NCBI RefSeq assembly: GCF_030546645.1
Contig: NZ_JAUOTO010000003.1
Location: 186,001 to 250,000 of the forward strand
Direction: 5' to 3'
DNA length: 64,000 bases
Source: Flavitalea plasmicola
GTDB taxonomy: Bacteria > Bacteroidota > Bacteroidia > Chitinophagales > Chitinophagaceae
Below are positions 35,340 to 44,564 of the stretch, one piece after another (within the stretch, counting starts at the first letter, position 1; each line of letters starts with the position of its first letter). A program made the translations under genes and the position numbers. The notes under the pieces are model-generated. The model made no database searches. It worked only from the letters and a program-made list of their open reading frames with translations, and was not told the origin of the DNA.

Positions 35340-38300
35340 ATGAGATTGAGATTGACTGGCGTCCTGGTGCGTGCGGGGTTCTTCCTATGCTGCCTCCTGT
35401 CGGGGAAAGGACTGTTAATGGGCCAGGGTGTTGATGGACGGAATTTTATTCGATATACTCAGCAGGACGGACTTTCTCACGATGTCGTAACCAGCGTTAC
35501 CCAGGACTCCACCGGCTATATCTGGATGTCTACTTTTTTCGGGGTGAACAGGTTTGACGGCAGCCATTTTGTGCAGATGAACAGCTGCAGCGACAGCGCT
35601 TCCATGCAGCCGGACTACCTGCGCGGCATGATCTGGCTGGACAGGAGACGACTTGCGGTCTACAGCGACGGGCTACACATCTTTGATACCTACACCGGCA
35701 GTATCAAAAGCCTTTTCGTCCCCTTTACGGATAGGAAGTACCAGTATAAATACAACGAGGTCCATTCTGTGCAGTCCGATGCTTCAGGCAATATTTTCCT
35801 CCTGACCTACTCAGGCTTTTACCACTTCGATAAGGATTACCAGCTGGCATTCCGCTATGATCATTACGCAAAGGACTCGGTGGCGGGCACCACGTTTGCT
35901 TTCGGAAGGAAGCTCATGTGGCTCGATGCCCACCGGCTGCTGGTCGTCACTATTGACGGGTTGTTTTATTACAATATAGATAAGAAGGAGTTCAGGCGGT
36001 TGAAGACTTCTGATGCCCCTTTGCTGGCGGATTTTACGCATTTACCCGATCCCGGCTACATATACTTTCAAAACAGGCCCGGTTGTTTTTTTATCATGAA
36101 CAACCATAACGATACGCTTCGTTATATCGACATGGCAAAAAATATCAGCACTGTCACGGAACTGTCCTGCCATGTGGCCAGGGATGAATTTGGCTACCGG
36201 TCAGTTTTGCTGCCCGTCAACGATTCAACAATATACATCACCGCCCACACTTCCGGGTTCTACAAGATCCATTTCGATCCGGGCACGGGGGACGTTGATT
36301 TTTACACGGATAAATATTTTCCGTTGTATTCCTGCCGCAACCTGTTCATCGACAGAGACAGGAATCTTTGGGTGGCTACCAACAAAGGGTTGTTCAGACA
36401 GGGATATAGCCAGTGTTATGTCGAACAATCACCCATACCCAGCAAAGTGCAAGCCCTGTATCCGAACATCGTAATGGATGATGTCCACGTTCTGGGAAAA
36501 AACATCTACGTGGCCACCAGGGGCAACGGCGGATTACTGGTTTTCGATAAAGAGACGCTTCAGTTCATCCGGCGCATTGGCCTGGAAGAGTACAACAGCA
36601 AACGAAATGGGGGGATCTATTGCCTCACCGCGCTAAGCGACACAACGCTCCTCGTAGGCCTCAATGGCCCTCTGGTCCGGCTGAACCTTCTGAATGATCA
36701 TGTGACGCCGGTGAAGCTGGATAAATGGGATGCGCTGCATGACTGGATAGCTGACATATATAAAGATCGTCATGGCAATATATGGGTGGCATCAGGCAAT
36801 ATCTACAGGTATGATGCCGCTTCCAGGAAGTTTTCCGTCATGTCGGTCAACGGTCAACCTTATTCAAGAATAGAAGAGGCCAATATTATAACCGAAGATC
36901 ACCCGGGCAATATATGGATAGCGGGTCATGGACTGACCCGCTATAATTCGATCCTGAAGATCTTCGATAAGGTGGTGGACACGTTCCCCTCTATAAAAAT
37001 GCCCGACAGCAGGGTCAATTCATTTGTCGCAGATCACGACAACCACCTTTGGGTGAATGTATATAATAATGGGCTGGCCTGCTACGATTTCAATAAAGGG
37101 TTTATCCGCCATTTTACAAGGGACAATGGATTGCCGGATAATAATATTTCCGCGATGATACTATTGGGCAATAAGCTATGGCTGGCAACATTTTCAGGCA
37201 TCGCCTGCCTCGATATACCCACATCCCGGATCACCAGCTTTGGAAAAGAGGATGGTTTTCCGGACCTTCCGATCAATATAGGCACCAAGTTCTACTATGA
37301 CGTTGCCGAGAATATGCTTTACATCGGCTTCGCAACGACATTGGTAAGGTTTAACCCTGATATAGTGTATCGAAAAGAGCCGCCTCCGCACTTTTTTATT
37401 GAAGGGATCAGAGCAGGCGATCTAAGGGAATACATTTATCCTCAAAAGGCGGTGGAAGCCCGCTGGAATGACAACGATATAAGGGTTACCATTGGTTGTA
37501 TCAACTTTTCTTCCAGCAACACGCAGCGCTTCGCTTATCGTATTTTAAAAAATGATAGCACTCTCTGGCAACCTTTAGGCGCCCAGAATACGTTTAGTAT
37601 TTCCAGTTTGCCACCAGGGGACCATCGGATACAGGTGAAAGTTTTCTCGGCGCACAACCGATGGCCCGAACAGGTAAAGGAGATTTGGATAACTATATTG
37701 CCTCCTTTCTGGAAACAAAACTGGTTTACCATCACCTGGATATTATTATTGGCACTTTGTGTTTATTTATTACTGAAATGGAGGATCGAGCTCACCCGCA
37801 AAAAAGAACAGGCAAAAACGCATATCGAAAAATTAAAGGCCGAAGAGTACAAAAGTCAGTATGAGCTGGAACAGATCAGTCATTATTTTTCTTCTTCCCT
37901 GGCGGATAAAAAGAACGTGGAAGGAGTTTTATGGGACGTGGCGAAGAACCTCATAGGCCGGATGAATTATGTGGATTGTATGATCTACCTGTGGAATGAA
38001 GATAAAAGCAAGATGGTCCAGAAGGCATCCTATGGTCCAAAGGGGTCTCCGAAGGCCATTCGGGAAAAAGTGTTCGATGTGTTGCCGGGACAGGGGGTTG
38101 TCGGACAAGTGGTGCTGACCCGCGAGCCTTTGCTGATCGCCAATACCCGTGAGGATGATCGCTATAGAGTGGATGATATAGCCCGGTTAAGTGAAGTTTG
38201 CGTGCCTATTATACACAATAACGAGCTGATTGGCGTTATCGATTCTGAACATCCTGAACCAGACTACTATAAAGAAAGGGACATTAAGATCTTAACCACT

Positions 38301-39050
38301 ATTGCCACACATGTCGGCAATAAGATCAAACAAATAGAGTCCCAGCAGTCGCTTGAGATCAAACAAAGGGAGCTGGTGTCCATTAACCAGCAGCTTGCGG
38401 AGGCACAGCTGTCGGCATTACAGACCCAGATGAACCCTCATTTCATCTTTAACTCCCTGAACAGCATCAAAGGAATGATCCTGGACAACGAGCAGAAGAA
38501 GGCTTCCCGTTATCTCAGTAAGTTCGCCCAGATGATCCGTATCACCCTGAACCAGTCAAAGGAAACCTTCACCACCTTGTATGAGAACATGGAATATCTT
38601 GAGAGCTACCTGATGATGGAAAAGCTCCGGTTTGGCGACTTCTTTACGTTCAGCATCGATGTCGACGACGAGATAGACAAGGAAGATGTCCTCATCCCCA
38701 CCATGATGATCCAGCCCCTGGCTGAGAATGCCATCTGGCATGGGATGATGCACAAAAAGGGTGAGATGAAGCTACTAGTACGTTTTTCAATGGAAGGGGA
38801 GACCATATCCTGTACTATCCAGGACAATGGCATCGGAATTGAAGAATCTCAGCGGCTGAAGCAAATACAAAAGCCGACACATCAATCCGTGGGGCTCAGC
38901 AACCTGCGCCACCGGATCAAGATCCTGAATGAGAAGTTCGATGCCGGCTGCAGTCTTGAAATTAAGGATTTAAGCCATGTTCCAGGCAACGGTACGGGTA
39001 CTTGTGTTGTCCTACGATTTAATACTATCACTAACAAACCATGTGTATGA
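35340..39050 (+). CDS. Reg_prop/Y_Y_Y hybrid sensor with GAF domain and LytS-type histidine kinase
   Basis: 1236 residues. Signal peptide, then two seven-bladed reg_prop propellers (about residues 35-690; blades such as SVTQDSTGYIWMSTFFGVNRFDG), a Y_Y_Y domain (about 715-785), one membrane span (about 793-812, WILLLALCVYLLLKW), a coiled segment, a GAF domain (about 854-1000, CVPIIHNNELIGVIDSEH) and a His_kinase/HATPase_c module. The phospho-acceptor is His1034 in QMNPHFIFNSLNSI; the G box is DNGIGIEES. It senses outside the inner membrane and phosphorylates the LytTR regulator encoded next, overlapping by four bases. The GAF between span and kinase adds a second, cytoplasmic input. Divergent from a TonB receptor gene. 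Confidence 0.95.
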   Translation: MRLRLTGVLVRAGFFLCCLLSGKGLLMGQGVDGRNFIRYTQQDGLSHDVVTSVTQDSTGYIWMSTFFGVNRFDGSHFVQMNSCSDSASMQPDYLRGMIWLDRRRLAVYSDGLHIFDTYTGSIKSLFVPFTDRKYQYKYNEVHSVQSDASGNIFLLTYSGFYHFDKDYQLAFRYDHYAKDSVAGTTFAFGRKLMWLDAHRLLVVTIDGLFYYNIDKKEFRRLKTSDAPLLADFTHLPDPGYIYFQNRPGCFFIMNNHNDTLRYIDMAKNISTVTELSCHVARDEFGYRSVLLPVNDSTIYITAHTSGFYKIHFDPGTGDVDFYTDKYFPLYSCRNLFIDRDRNLWVATNKGLFRQGYSQCYVEQSPIPSKVQALYPNIVMDDVHVLGKNIYVATRGNGGLLVFDKETLQFIRRIGLEEYNSKRNGGIYCLTALSDTTLLVGLNGPLVRLNLLNDHVTPVKLDKWDALHDWIADIYKDRHGNIWVASGNIYRYDAASRKFSVMSVNGQPYSRIEEANIITEDHPGNIWIAGHGLTRYNSILKIFDKVVDTFPSIKMPDSRVNSFVADHDNHLWVNVYNNGLACYDFNKGFIRHFTRDNGLPDNNISAMILLGNKLWLATFSGIACLDIPTSRITSFGKEDGFPDLPINIGTKFYYDVAENMLYIGFATTLVRFNPDIVYRKEPPPHFFIEGIRAGDLREYIYPQKAVEARWNDNDIRVTIGCINFSSSNTQRFAYRILKNDSTLWQPLGAQNTFSISSLPPGDHRIQVKVFSAHNRWPEQVKEIWITILPPFWKQNWFTITWILLLALCVYLLLKWRIELTRKKEQAKTHIEKLKAEEYKSQYELEQISHYFSSSLADKKNVEGVLWDVAKNLIGRMNYVDCMIYLWNEDKSKMVQKASYGPKGSPKAIREKVFDVLPGQGVVGQVVLTREPLLIANTREDDRYRVDDIARLSEVCVPIIHNNELIGVIDSEHPEPDYYKERDIKILTTIATHVGNKIKQIESQQSLEIKQRELVSINQQLAEAQLSALQTQMNPHFIFNSLNSIKGMILDNEQKKASRYLSKFAQMIRITLNQSKETFTTLYENMEYLESYLMMEKLRFGDFFTFSIDVDDEIDKEDVLIPTMMIQPLAENAIWHGMMHKKGEMKLLVRFSMEGETISCTIQDNGIGIEESQRLKQIQKPTHQSVGLSNLRHRIKILNEKFDAGCSLEIKDLSHVPGNGTGTCVVLRFNTITNKPCV

Positions 39051-39802
39051 AGGCAATTTTGATCGATGACGAACCCGATGGTATCCGCACCTTAAAGAGG
39101 ATGCTGGAATGGAACTGCCCCGAGGTAGAGATCGCCGCTACCTGCCTGGACGTCGATGCCGGAAGGGAAAAAGTTGAAGATATCAGTCCCGATGTAGTGT
39201 TCCTCGACATCCGGATGCCGGGCAAGAACGGCCTGGAAATGCTGACCGAATTACCCGAGCGGAATTTCGAGGTCATATTCGTGACGGCGCATAATGAATA
39301 TATGCTGCAGGCACTGCAATTCAGCGCCGTAGACTACCTGATGAAGCCGGTGGACGAAGACAGGCTGGTAGAGGCTGTAGACCGTGTATGCAAAAGATTA
39401 AGACAGGAAAAGAGCTCAGAACAGGCCGAGGCGCTGATACATAATATTAATAAAGCTAATAAACCAATGGAGATGAGACTATGCCTTCCCACGCAGAGAG
39501 GATTCACCATCGTAAAGCTGGAAGAGGTCATGTATTGCGAGGCAAAGAGGAGCTATACTGTCTTTCACTTCACGAACAACAAATCGCTGCTGATATCAAA
39601 GCCCCTTTTCGATTATGACAGACTGCTAAGCAATATCTTCCTTCGGGTCCACAAATCTTTTCTCATCAATTTATTGCATGTAAAGGAATATGTACGTGGC
39701 GAAGGCGGTGTCATCGTCATGACCAATGGCGCGGAAATAGAGGTCAGCCGCCGGAAAAAAGAGCAGTTCCTGATGAAGGTGAAAGAATCTTTTAAATATT
39801 AG
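39047..39802 (+). CDS. LytTR-family response regulator
   Basis: 251 residues from the ATG at 39047, which overlaps the sensor's TGA as ATGA, the classic coupled start; an ATG two codons upstream (39041) is possible. Receiver domain: LIDDEPDG acidic pocket, VVFLDIRMPG with phospho-acceptor Asp54, VTAHNE, and YLMKPVD with the conserved Lys. A C-terminal LytTR DNA-binding domain follows (about 145-250: VMYCEAKRSYTVFHF; RVHKSFLINLLHV). Partner of the upstream sensor kinase; target genes probably include the divergent TonB receptor (inference). Confidence 0.96.
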   Translation: MKAILIDDEPDGIRTLKRMLEWNCPEVEIAATCLDVDAGREKVEDISPDVVFLDIRMPGKNGLEMLTELPERNFEVIFVTAHNEYMLQALQFSAVDYLMKPVDEDRLVEAVDRVCKRLRQEKSSEQAEALIHNINKANKPMEMRLCLPTQRGFTIVKLEEVMYCEAKRSYTVFHFTNNKSLLISKPLFDYDRLLSNIFLRVHKSFLINLLHVKEYVRGEGGVIVMTNGAEIEVSRRKKEQFLMKVKESFKY

Positions 39803-39950
39803 CGACTGTCGCAAGCCGTTTGGTAAATGATACAAGCCGAAGATCATGTTGCCATAGCCCATAGATCATTTCCATTTTTCTCCATCGAATTGTAACATAC
39901 TTTTGACCCGTTGAATAGTTCATAGCAAGGGTCAACATGGTTTGAAACAG

Positions 39951-39984
39951 AAAAGACCCGGCAATTCTTTGTCCGGGTCTTTTA
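39951..39984 (+). terminator. Rho-independent terminator after the LytS/LytTR operon
   Basis: AAAAGACCCGG (39951-39961) pairs with CCGGGTCTTTT (39973-39983), followed by T-rich TTATTTTAT. Strong stem on the plus strand, about 150 bases past the regulator's stop. The preceding A-run would also let it work on the other strand. Bases 39803-39950 show no gene. Confidence 0.85.
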
Positions 39985-40051
39985 TTTTATGTTCCGCCCC
40001 TTATCTGCCTGCCTACCCCCCTTTTCATCCCTTAAACTCGAATTGCACGTT

Positions 40052-41269
40052 ATGTCAGCCGTTAAGAAACGTATTGAATCAATAGACCTTTTGCGAGGGA
40101 TCGTGATGATCGTCATGGCCCTGGACCACGTCCGCGACTATTTTCACCACGATGCCTTCCTGTATGATCCGACGAATCTGCATCGCACCAATGCCTTCCT
40201 TTTCTTTACCAGGTGGGTAACCCATTACTGCGCACCCATCTTCGTGTTCCTTTCAGGAACTTCCGCATATCTATACGGTCTCAATAAAAGTAAAAAGGAG
40301 TTGTCCATATTCCTTTTTACCAGGGGAATATGGCTGGTGCTGCTGGAGCTGTTCGTTGTCACCTTTGGCTGGACGTTCAACGCCGCCTATCCGGTTCATA
40401 ATTTACAAGTGATCTGGGCCATAGGCATTAGCATGATGGTCCTGTCGGCCGTCATATACCTGGACAGACGTCTTATCCTGCTGCTCGGCCTGCTGCTGGT
40501 AGCAGGTCACAATATGCTGGATGGCATACACTTTCCGGGGGAAGGTCCCGTCTCCATCTTTTGGTCCTTTTTACATGATCCGGCGACCTTCCGGTGTGGA
40601 CATTCGATGTATATGATCCGTTATCCCGTCGTGCCCTGGATCGGAGTGATCACGCTCGGGTATTATTTCGGCGCATTATATGCGCCTGAGGCAAACCCCG
40701 AATTAAGGAAGGTCTCGCTGTTGTCGATAGGTTTCGGTGCTATCAGCCTCTTCCTTGTCCTGCGGTCCGGCAATTTTTATGGCGATGCCGCCCATTGGAC
40801 CCGCCAGAACCACCCTCTTCTCACGCTTTGCTCGTTCGTCAATGTCACCAAATACCCTCCTTCCTTTTTGTATGTGCTGATGACCCTGGGACCTGCCATG
40901 ATCTTCCTGGTGTTTGCGGAAAGGTGGCAGCCTTGCATCACCCGTCCCGTCCCATTCAAGCCGCTGAGAAAGGTCAGGGAGAAGATTGCTGTCTTCGGGA
41001 GAGTGCCCATGATCTACTACCTGGCGCATATTTTCCTCATTCATCTACTGGCAATAGCAGGCGCCCTCTTTCAGGGATATAAGGCTTCGGCTATGATCCT
41101 CCCCAGCCGCGTGAACCAAACCGCGGAACTGAAAGGATATGGATTTGACCTATGGGTCGTGTACATGGTCTGGGCCGTCACCGTCCTGGCATTATACCCC
41201 CTGTGTAAGTACTACGATCGTTATAAGCGGGCGCATCAGCGGCAACAATGGTGGTTGAGCTATCTGTAA
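40052..41269 (+). CDS. DUF1624 / heparan-alpha-glucosaminide N-acetyltransferase-like membrane protein
   Basis: 405 residues from the ATG at 40052; an earlier ATG at 39989 would lie directly on the terminator and is rejected. The start RIESIDLLRGIVMIVMALDHVRDYF is the signature of the family, whose members transfer acetyl groups across a membrane to sugars. About ten hydrophobic spans follow, e.g. APIFVFLSGTSAYLYG and MIYYLAHIFLIHLLAIAGAL. Substrate not known for the bacterial branch. The gene stands alone after the LytTR terminator. Confidence 0.85.
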   Translation: MSAVKKRIESIDLLRGIVMIVMALDHVRDYFHHDAFLYDPTNLHRTNAFLFFTRWVTHYCAPIFVFLSGTSAYLYGLNKSKKELSIFLFTRGIWLVLLELFVVTFGWTFNAAYPVHNLQVIWAIGISMMVLSAVIYLDRRLILLLGLLLVAGHNMLDGIHFPGEGPVSIFWSFLHDPATFRCGHSMYMIRYPVVPWIGVITLGYYFGALYAPEANPELRKVSLLSIGFGAISLFLVLRSGNFYGDAAHWTRQNHPLLTLCSFVNVTKYPPSFLYVLMTLGPAMIFLVFAERWQPCITRPVPFKPLRKVREKIAVFGRVPMIYYLAHIFLIHLLAIAGALFQGYKASAMILPSRVNQTAELKGYGFDLWVVYMVWAVTVLALYPLCKYYDRYKRAHQRQQWWLSYL

Positions 41270-41320
41270 TAATGACCGGGACCAGTAGAATTATAACGGA
41301 TTTTTATTATTTTGGGGCTT

Positions 41321-41854
41321 ATGCAAACTCCCAACACCCGGCAAAAGCCGCCCTATTTGCTGGGCCTGCTATGTTTATTCCCGTTGATCGGGGCATTTGT
41401 TGGATTGGCGTTGCTGCTATATGGAATCTTCAAATACAAAGACAAGCTCCTTATCGCTATCGGTGCTTTCGGAATACTCTTTACAGTGGCCATTTATTCC
41501 TTTCTCTTCTATTCAGTCTTTAATAATCCGATGTTTAAGAAAGGTTTTCGCGAGATTTCGCAAATGCAGCTCAATAGTCTCGTCCATAATATAGAATTCT
41601 ACAAATTGCAGCATGGACAATATCCCGATAGTCTCATTCAAATACAGAAAGATGATCAACTTGCACCCATCGCTGATGCGCTAATGGTCAGCGCGACGGC
41701 CAAGAATATCTATTACAATTACGGCAGGGTAGGAGATCGGTATTTCCTCTTCTCGTCCGGCATGGATGGCCTGCCTGGGACCAAAGATGATTTTTATCCA
41801 CAGATAACCATATCAGATAGTAGCAGGATCGGTCTCGTAGCTCCCCCGCGATAG
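41321..41854 (+). CDS. Two-span membrane protein with pseudopilin-G-like C-terminal domain
   Basis: 177 residues from the ATG at 41321. Two hydrophobic segments (YLLGLLCLFPLIGAFVGLAL and IAIGAFGILFTVAIYSFLFY) precede a soluble domain with the pattern of type II secretion pseudopilins: IEFYKLQHGQYPDSL, YYNYGRVGDRYFLFSSGMDG and GTKDDFYPQI. The N-terminal segment lacks a prepilin leader, so this is a membrane-anchored relative rather than a pilin. Role unknown; no secretion genes nearby. Base composition here is lower in GC than in neighbours. Confidence 0.75.
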   Translation: MQTPNTRQKPPYLLGLLCLFPLIGAFVGLALLLYGIFKYKDKLLIAIGAFGILFTVAIYSFLFYSVFNNPMFKKGFREISQMQLNSLVHNIEFYKLQHGQYPDSLIQIQKDDQLAPIADALMVSATAKNIYYNYGRVGDRYFLFSSGMDGLPGTKDDFYPQITISDSSRIGLVAPPR

Positions 41855-41865
41855 CCGGCCTTTCG

Positions 41866-42501
41866 CTATAATGTCAGTCCCATTCCTTCCAGCGCCTCTT
41901 TTGTCTGCGCCACATTCCTGTGGTTGTGGACGACACCCCGAAGTCCCAATCCCTGCGCCACCTGCACAAACATAGGGCGGTCGTCAATATACACCACTTC
42001 TTCCCTTGGCACCTGTGCAATATCCAGCGCGATCTTCCAGATGTCCGCATCCGGCTTCCTGAAATGTACAAAACAAGACGAGATAAAGAAATCCACGAAT
42101 TCGTTTAGCTTATACATCTTTATCCTGTGTTCATTGAGTTCCCTGCCTTCATTGTTGACCACGGCGATCCGGAGCTTGTACTTTGCTTTCAAAGCTTTGA
42201 TGAGGCCGATCATTTCGGGATAAGCCACGGATTGCTGGAACATAAAATCGCGGAACGCTTCCATAGTGAATGGGCGATCCTTATAAAAGACGGAGCTCTT
42301 CAGGTATTCATCCAGACTGAGCTTGCCGGTCTCATAAGTATCGAAAGTCATGCGATGCCTGTCGTTCAGATCATCCAGGTCCAGTCCGAATTGCTTTGCC
42401 GCCGCTTCCCTTGACTTCCTGTCCCAGCCATTGGTAAGCATTACGCCTCCAACGTCCAGAAAAAGGGCTGTTACGGGCGCCGGGGTAGAATTTGTTGCCA
42501 T
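41866..42501 (-). CDS. HAD-family hydrolase (HAD-IA type)
   Basis: 211 residues. HAD motif I is FLDVGGVM, in which the nucleophile Asp is present and the second Asp of DxD is replaced by Gly, as in many IA members with a DxGG start. Motif II is VVNNEG, motif III Lys in HFRKPD, and motif IV YIDDRP. A helical cap lies between motifs I and II. Such proteins hydrolyse small phosphate esters or haloacids; substrate unknown. Converges with the pseudopilin-like gene; the MocR gene lies 51 bases upstream on the same strand. Confidence 0.9.
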   Translation of the reverse strand: MATNSTPAPVTALFLDVGGVMLTNGWDRKSREAAAKQFGLDLDDLNDRHRMTFDTYETGKLSLDEYLKSSVFYKDRPFTMEAFRDFMFQQSVAYPEMIGLIKALKAKYKLRIAVVNNEGRELNEHRIKMYKLNEFVDFFISSCFVHFRKPDADIWKIALDIAQVPREEVVYIDDRPMFVQVAQGLGLRGVVHNHRNVAQTKEALEGMGLTL

Positions 42502-42552
42502 TGCTATAGATTAATATTTTAATGCAATCTAACAAGAAATACCCTTCGTTGT

Positions 42553-44022
42553 TCAATCGATCGCTGCTTTCAGTATGCCGATGGCTTGCTCCTGCTCCTT
42601 ATGATCGAGGGACGCAAATCCCATCCGCACGGAGTTGTACCTCCTGGTGTCAGCGTCATAAGCCGTGCCATCCCTGATGATCAATCCCTTCGCATAGGCC
42701 TTCTTCGACACTTTCACCATATCGGCCCGCAGAAATTTCACCCATACGGACATGCCCCCGTCCGGCACTTTAAAATCCACGTGATCTCCCAGTTCCGACG
42801 ACAACAATTCGCATAGATGGTCCCTTCTTTCCTTATAGAGCTTTACGGACTTTTTGATGTGACTGCTGATCGTACCATCCTTATAGAGTCCCGCAACGGC
42901 ATTTTCCATGAGACTATCGCCTTGTGTATCCAATGCTTTTCGTAGCCAGACGGCATGACGGATGAAAAGTTCCGGGGCCACCATAAAGCCGATCCTGATA
43001 GCCGGCGCCAATGTCTTTGTCAATGTACCGATATAGATTACGCTCCCATGCCTGTCCAGGCTGGCCATTGGCATCATGGGCCTGCTGGCGTAATGGAAGT
43101 CGTAGTCATAATCATCTTCTATGATGGCGAATTTATATTTCACCGATAGTTCCAGCAGCCTTATCCTTCTTTCCGGAGTTAGGGTCACGGTCGTGGGGTT
43201 GTGGTGATGCGGGATCACGTAGACCATCCGGATCTTTTTGCCCCGGCAAAGCTTTTCCACCGCGTCGATATCCATACCTTCCCCATCTACAGGAACATGG
43301 TTGATCCTGGCGCCCAACTGCAGAAAGGTAAGGTCGGCGCCTGAGTATCCGGGTGTTCCGACAATGATGGCGTCACCGGGTGACAGCACTATGCTGGCAG
43401 CGATATAGGTTCCCATCTGCGCGCCGCGCGTAATAAGGATATTGCGAGGCGTAATGGGCAGGCCCCGTGTATCGCTTAAAAATCCGGCCAGCGTCTCCCG
43501 TAACAATCCAGTCCCCTGGGCGCCGCCATACATCAGGTATTTCTTATGAGTGGCCATCCGGGAAAAACTTCGCATGCTTCTGATCAGTTCCTCCGTTGGG
43601 GCCAGGCGGCCGTCAGGGAAGCCGTCATTGATAATGAGCTTGCCTGCCTCAGGAAAATCTCCCAACGGCACCGGCACGATCTTTTTTTCATCAAAGGGAA
43701 ACATCGTCTTTTCCGGCATACTAAAGACAGGCTGCGCCGCATCGATCCTCCCGGGTGTCAGGACAGGCAAATCCTTTTTTACAAAAGTTCCTTTACGCGC
43801 CTGCATCTCTATCCATCCCTGCGCCTGCAGCTCGTCATAGGCCGCCACCATGGTCATACGGTTGACATGTAAAATTTCCGCGACTTCACGGCTCCCCGGC
43901 AGCTTCAATCCTTTGCGTAGCCGCCCTGACCGGATATTGTGAATAAAGGCATTGGTGATCTGCAGATATATGGGTGTCCCGGACTTTTCGTCAATCCGGA
44001 TCAATTCTTCCAGGAGTTGCAT
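42553..44022 (-). CDS. MocR/PdxR-type GntR regulator with aminotransferase domain
   Basis: 489 residues. Winged helix of GntR type at 10-80 (SGTPIYLQITNAFIHNIRSG; LPGSREVAEILHVNRMTMV), linker, then a fold-type I PLP domain (about 115-485) with EDDYDYDFHY (Asp303/304 near PLP) and the PLP lysine Lys336 in GTLTKTLAP. MocR proteins use PLP or a PLP-amino-acid adduct as effector and often control vitamin B6 or amine metabolism. It is divergent from an AhpD-like gene, and a palindrome plus direct half-site lie in the 85-base gap, so this AhpD-MBL operon is its likely target. Confidence 0.94.
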   Translation of the reverse strand: MQLLEELIRIDEKSGTPIYLQITNAFIHNIRSGRLRKGLKLPGSREVAEILHVNRMTMVAAYDELQAQGWIEMQARKGTFVKKDLPVLTPGRIDAAQPVFSMPEKTMFPFDEKKIVPVPLGDFPEAGKLIINDGFPDGRLAPTEELIRSMRSFSRMATHKKYLMYGGAQGTGLLRETLAGFLSDTRGLPITPRNILITRGAQMGTYIAASIVLSPGDAIIVGTPGYSGADLTFLQLGARINHVPVDGEGMDIDAVEKLCRGKKIRMVYVIPHHHNPTTVTLTPERRIRLLELSVKYKFAIIEDDYDYDFHYASRPMMPMASLDRHGSVIYIGTLTKTLAPAIRIGFMVAPELFIRHAVWLRKALDTQGDSLMENAVAGLYKDGTISSHIKKSVKLYKERRDHLCELLSSELGDHVDFKVPDGGMSVWVKFLRADMVKVSKKAYAKGLIIRDGTAYDADTRRYNSVRMGFASLDHKEQEQAIGILKAAID

Positions 44023-44023
44023 A

Positions 44024-44070
44024 TCTGGATTAGTTGTTTTGTTGTTTCTGGATTAGTTAGCTAATCCAGA
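44024..44070. promoter_or_regulatory. Operator: direct repeat plus palindrome for the MocR regulator
   Basis: TCTGGATTAG occurs at 44024-44033 and again at 44047-44056, exactly 23 bases apart (about two helical turns). The second copy is followed by TTAG and then CTAATCCAGA (44061-44070), forming a perfect 10-bp palindrome. Mixed direct/inverted sites of this kind are known for MocR regulators such as GabR and PdxR. A -7-like TACTTTTA (44078-44085) for the AhpD-like gene lies just after the palindrome. Confidence 0.75.
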
Positions 44071-44107
44071 AAGATACTACTTTTATTCCATCAATAAAGC
44101 ACATTAT

Positions 44108-44551
44108 ATGACAGAAAGAATGAATATAGACAAGGCGGAGCCCCGTATTTACAAGGCAATGGACGCCGCCGACAGGCAGATCGCCGCATTTGACCTGGAC
44201 CCAAAGCTGGTAGAACTGGTAAAGTTGAGGGCATCTCAGATCAATGGCTGCGGCTATTGCGTCAATACGCACTCCAAAGACGCCCGGAAGGCAGGAGAGA
44301 CGGAACAAAGGGTTTTTGCCATCGCCGCCTGGTGGGAAACCCCTTTTTTCACGCTGGCGGAGCAGGCTGCGTTGAAGCTCACCGAAGAGATCACCCGGAT
44401 AGGCGAGGGGGGCTTGTCAGAAGACACTTATCAAAAAGCGCTGCAGCACTTTGGGAACACCGGCGTGGCACAGCTTATCTTTACCGTAGTGACGATCAAC
44501 AGCTGGAACAGGATCGCTATTTCCATGCACATGATAGCGGAAAAGGATTAA
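44108..44551 (+). CDS. AhpD-like carboxymuconolactone decarboxylase-family protein
   Basis: 147 residues; ATG at 44108 (a second ATG at 44120 is possible). The redox motif CGYC (Cys48, Cys51) followed by VNTH (His55) is that of AhpD-type alkylhydroperoxidases, which reduce peroxides with a relay of thiols. The C-terminal helix has FTVVTINSWNRIAIS, typical of the family. Regulated by the divergent MocR gene (inferred from the operator). Followed after 13 bases by an MBL-fold gene in one operon. Confidence 0.92.
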   Translation: MTERMNIDKAEPRIYKAMDAADRQIAAFDLDPKLVELVKLRASQINGCGYCVNTHSKDARKAGETEQRVFAIAAWWETPFFTLAEQAALKLTEEITRIGEGGLSEDTYQKALQHFGNTGVAQLIFTVVTINSWNRIAISMHMIAEKD

Positions 44552-44564
44552 AAAATTCATCGAT

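Noticed and set aside
39989..40051. Upstream start for the DUF1624 gene
   Set aside because: It would lie directly on the terminator hairpin, and the family signature begins after the ATG at 40052.
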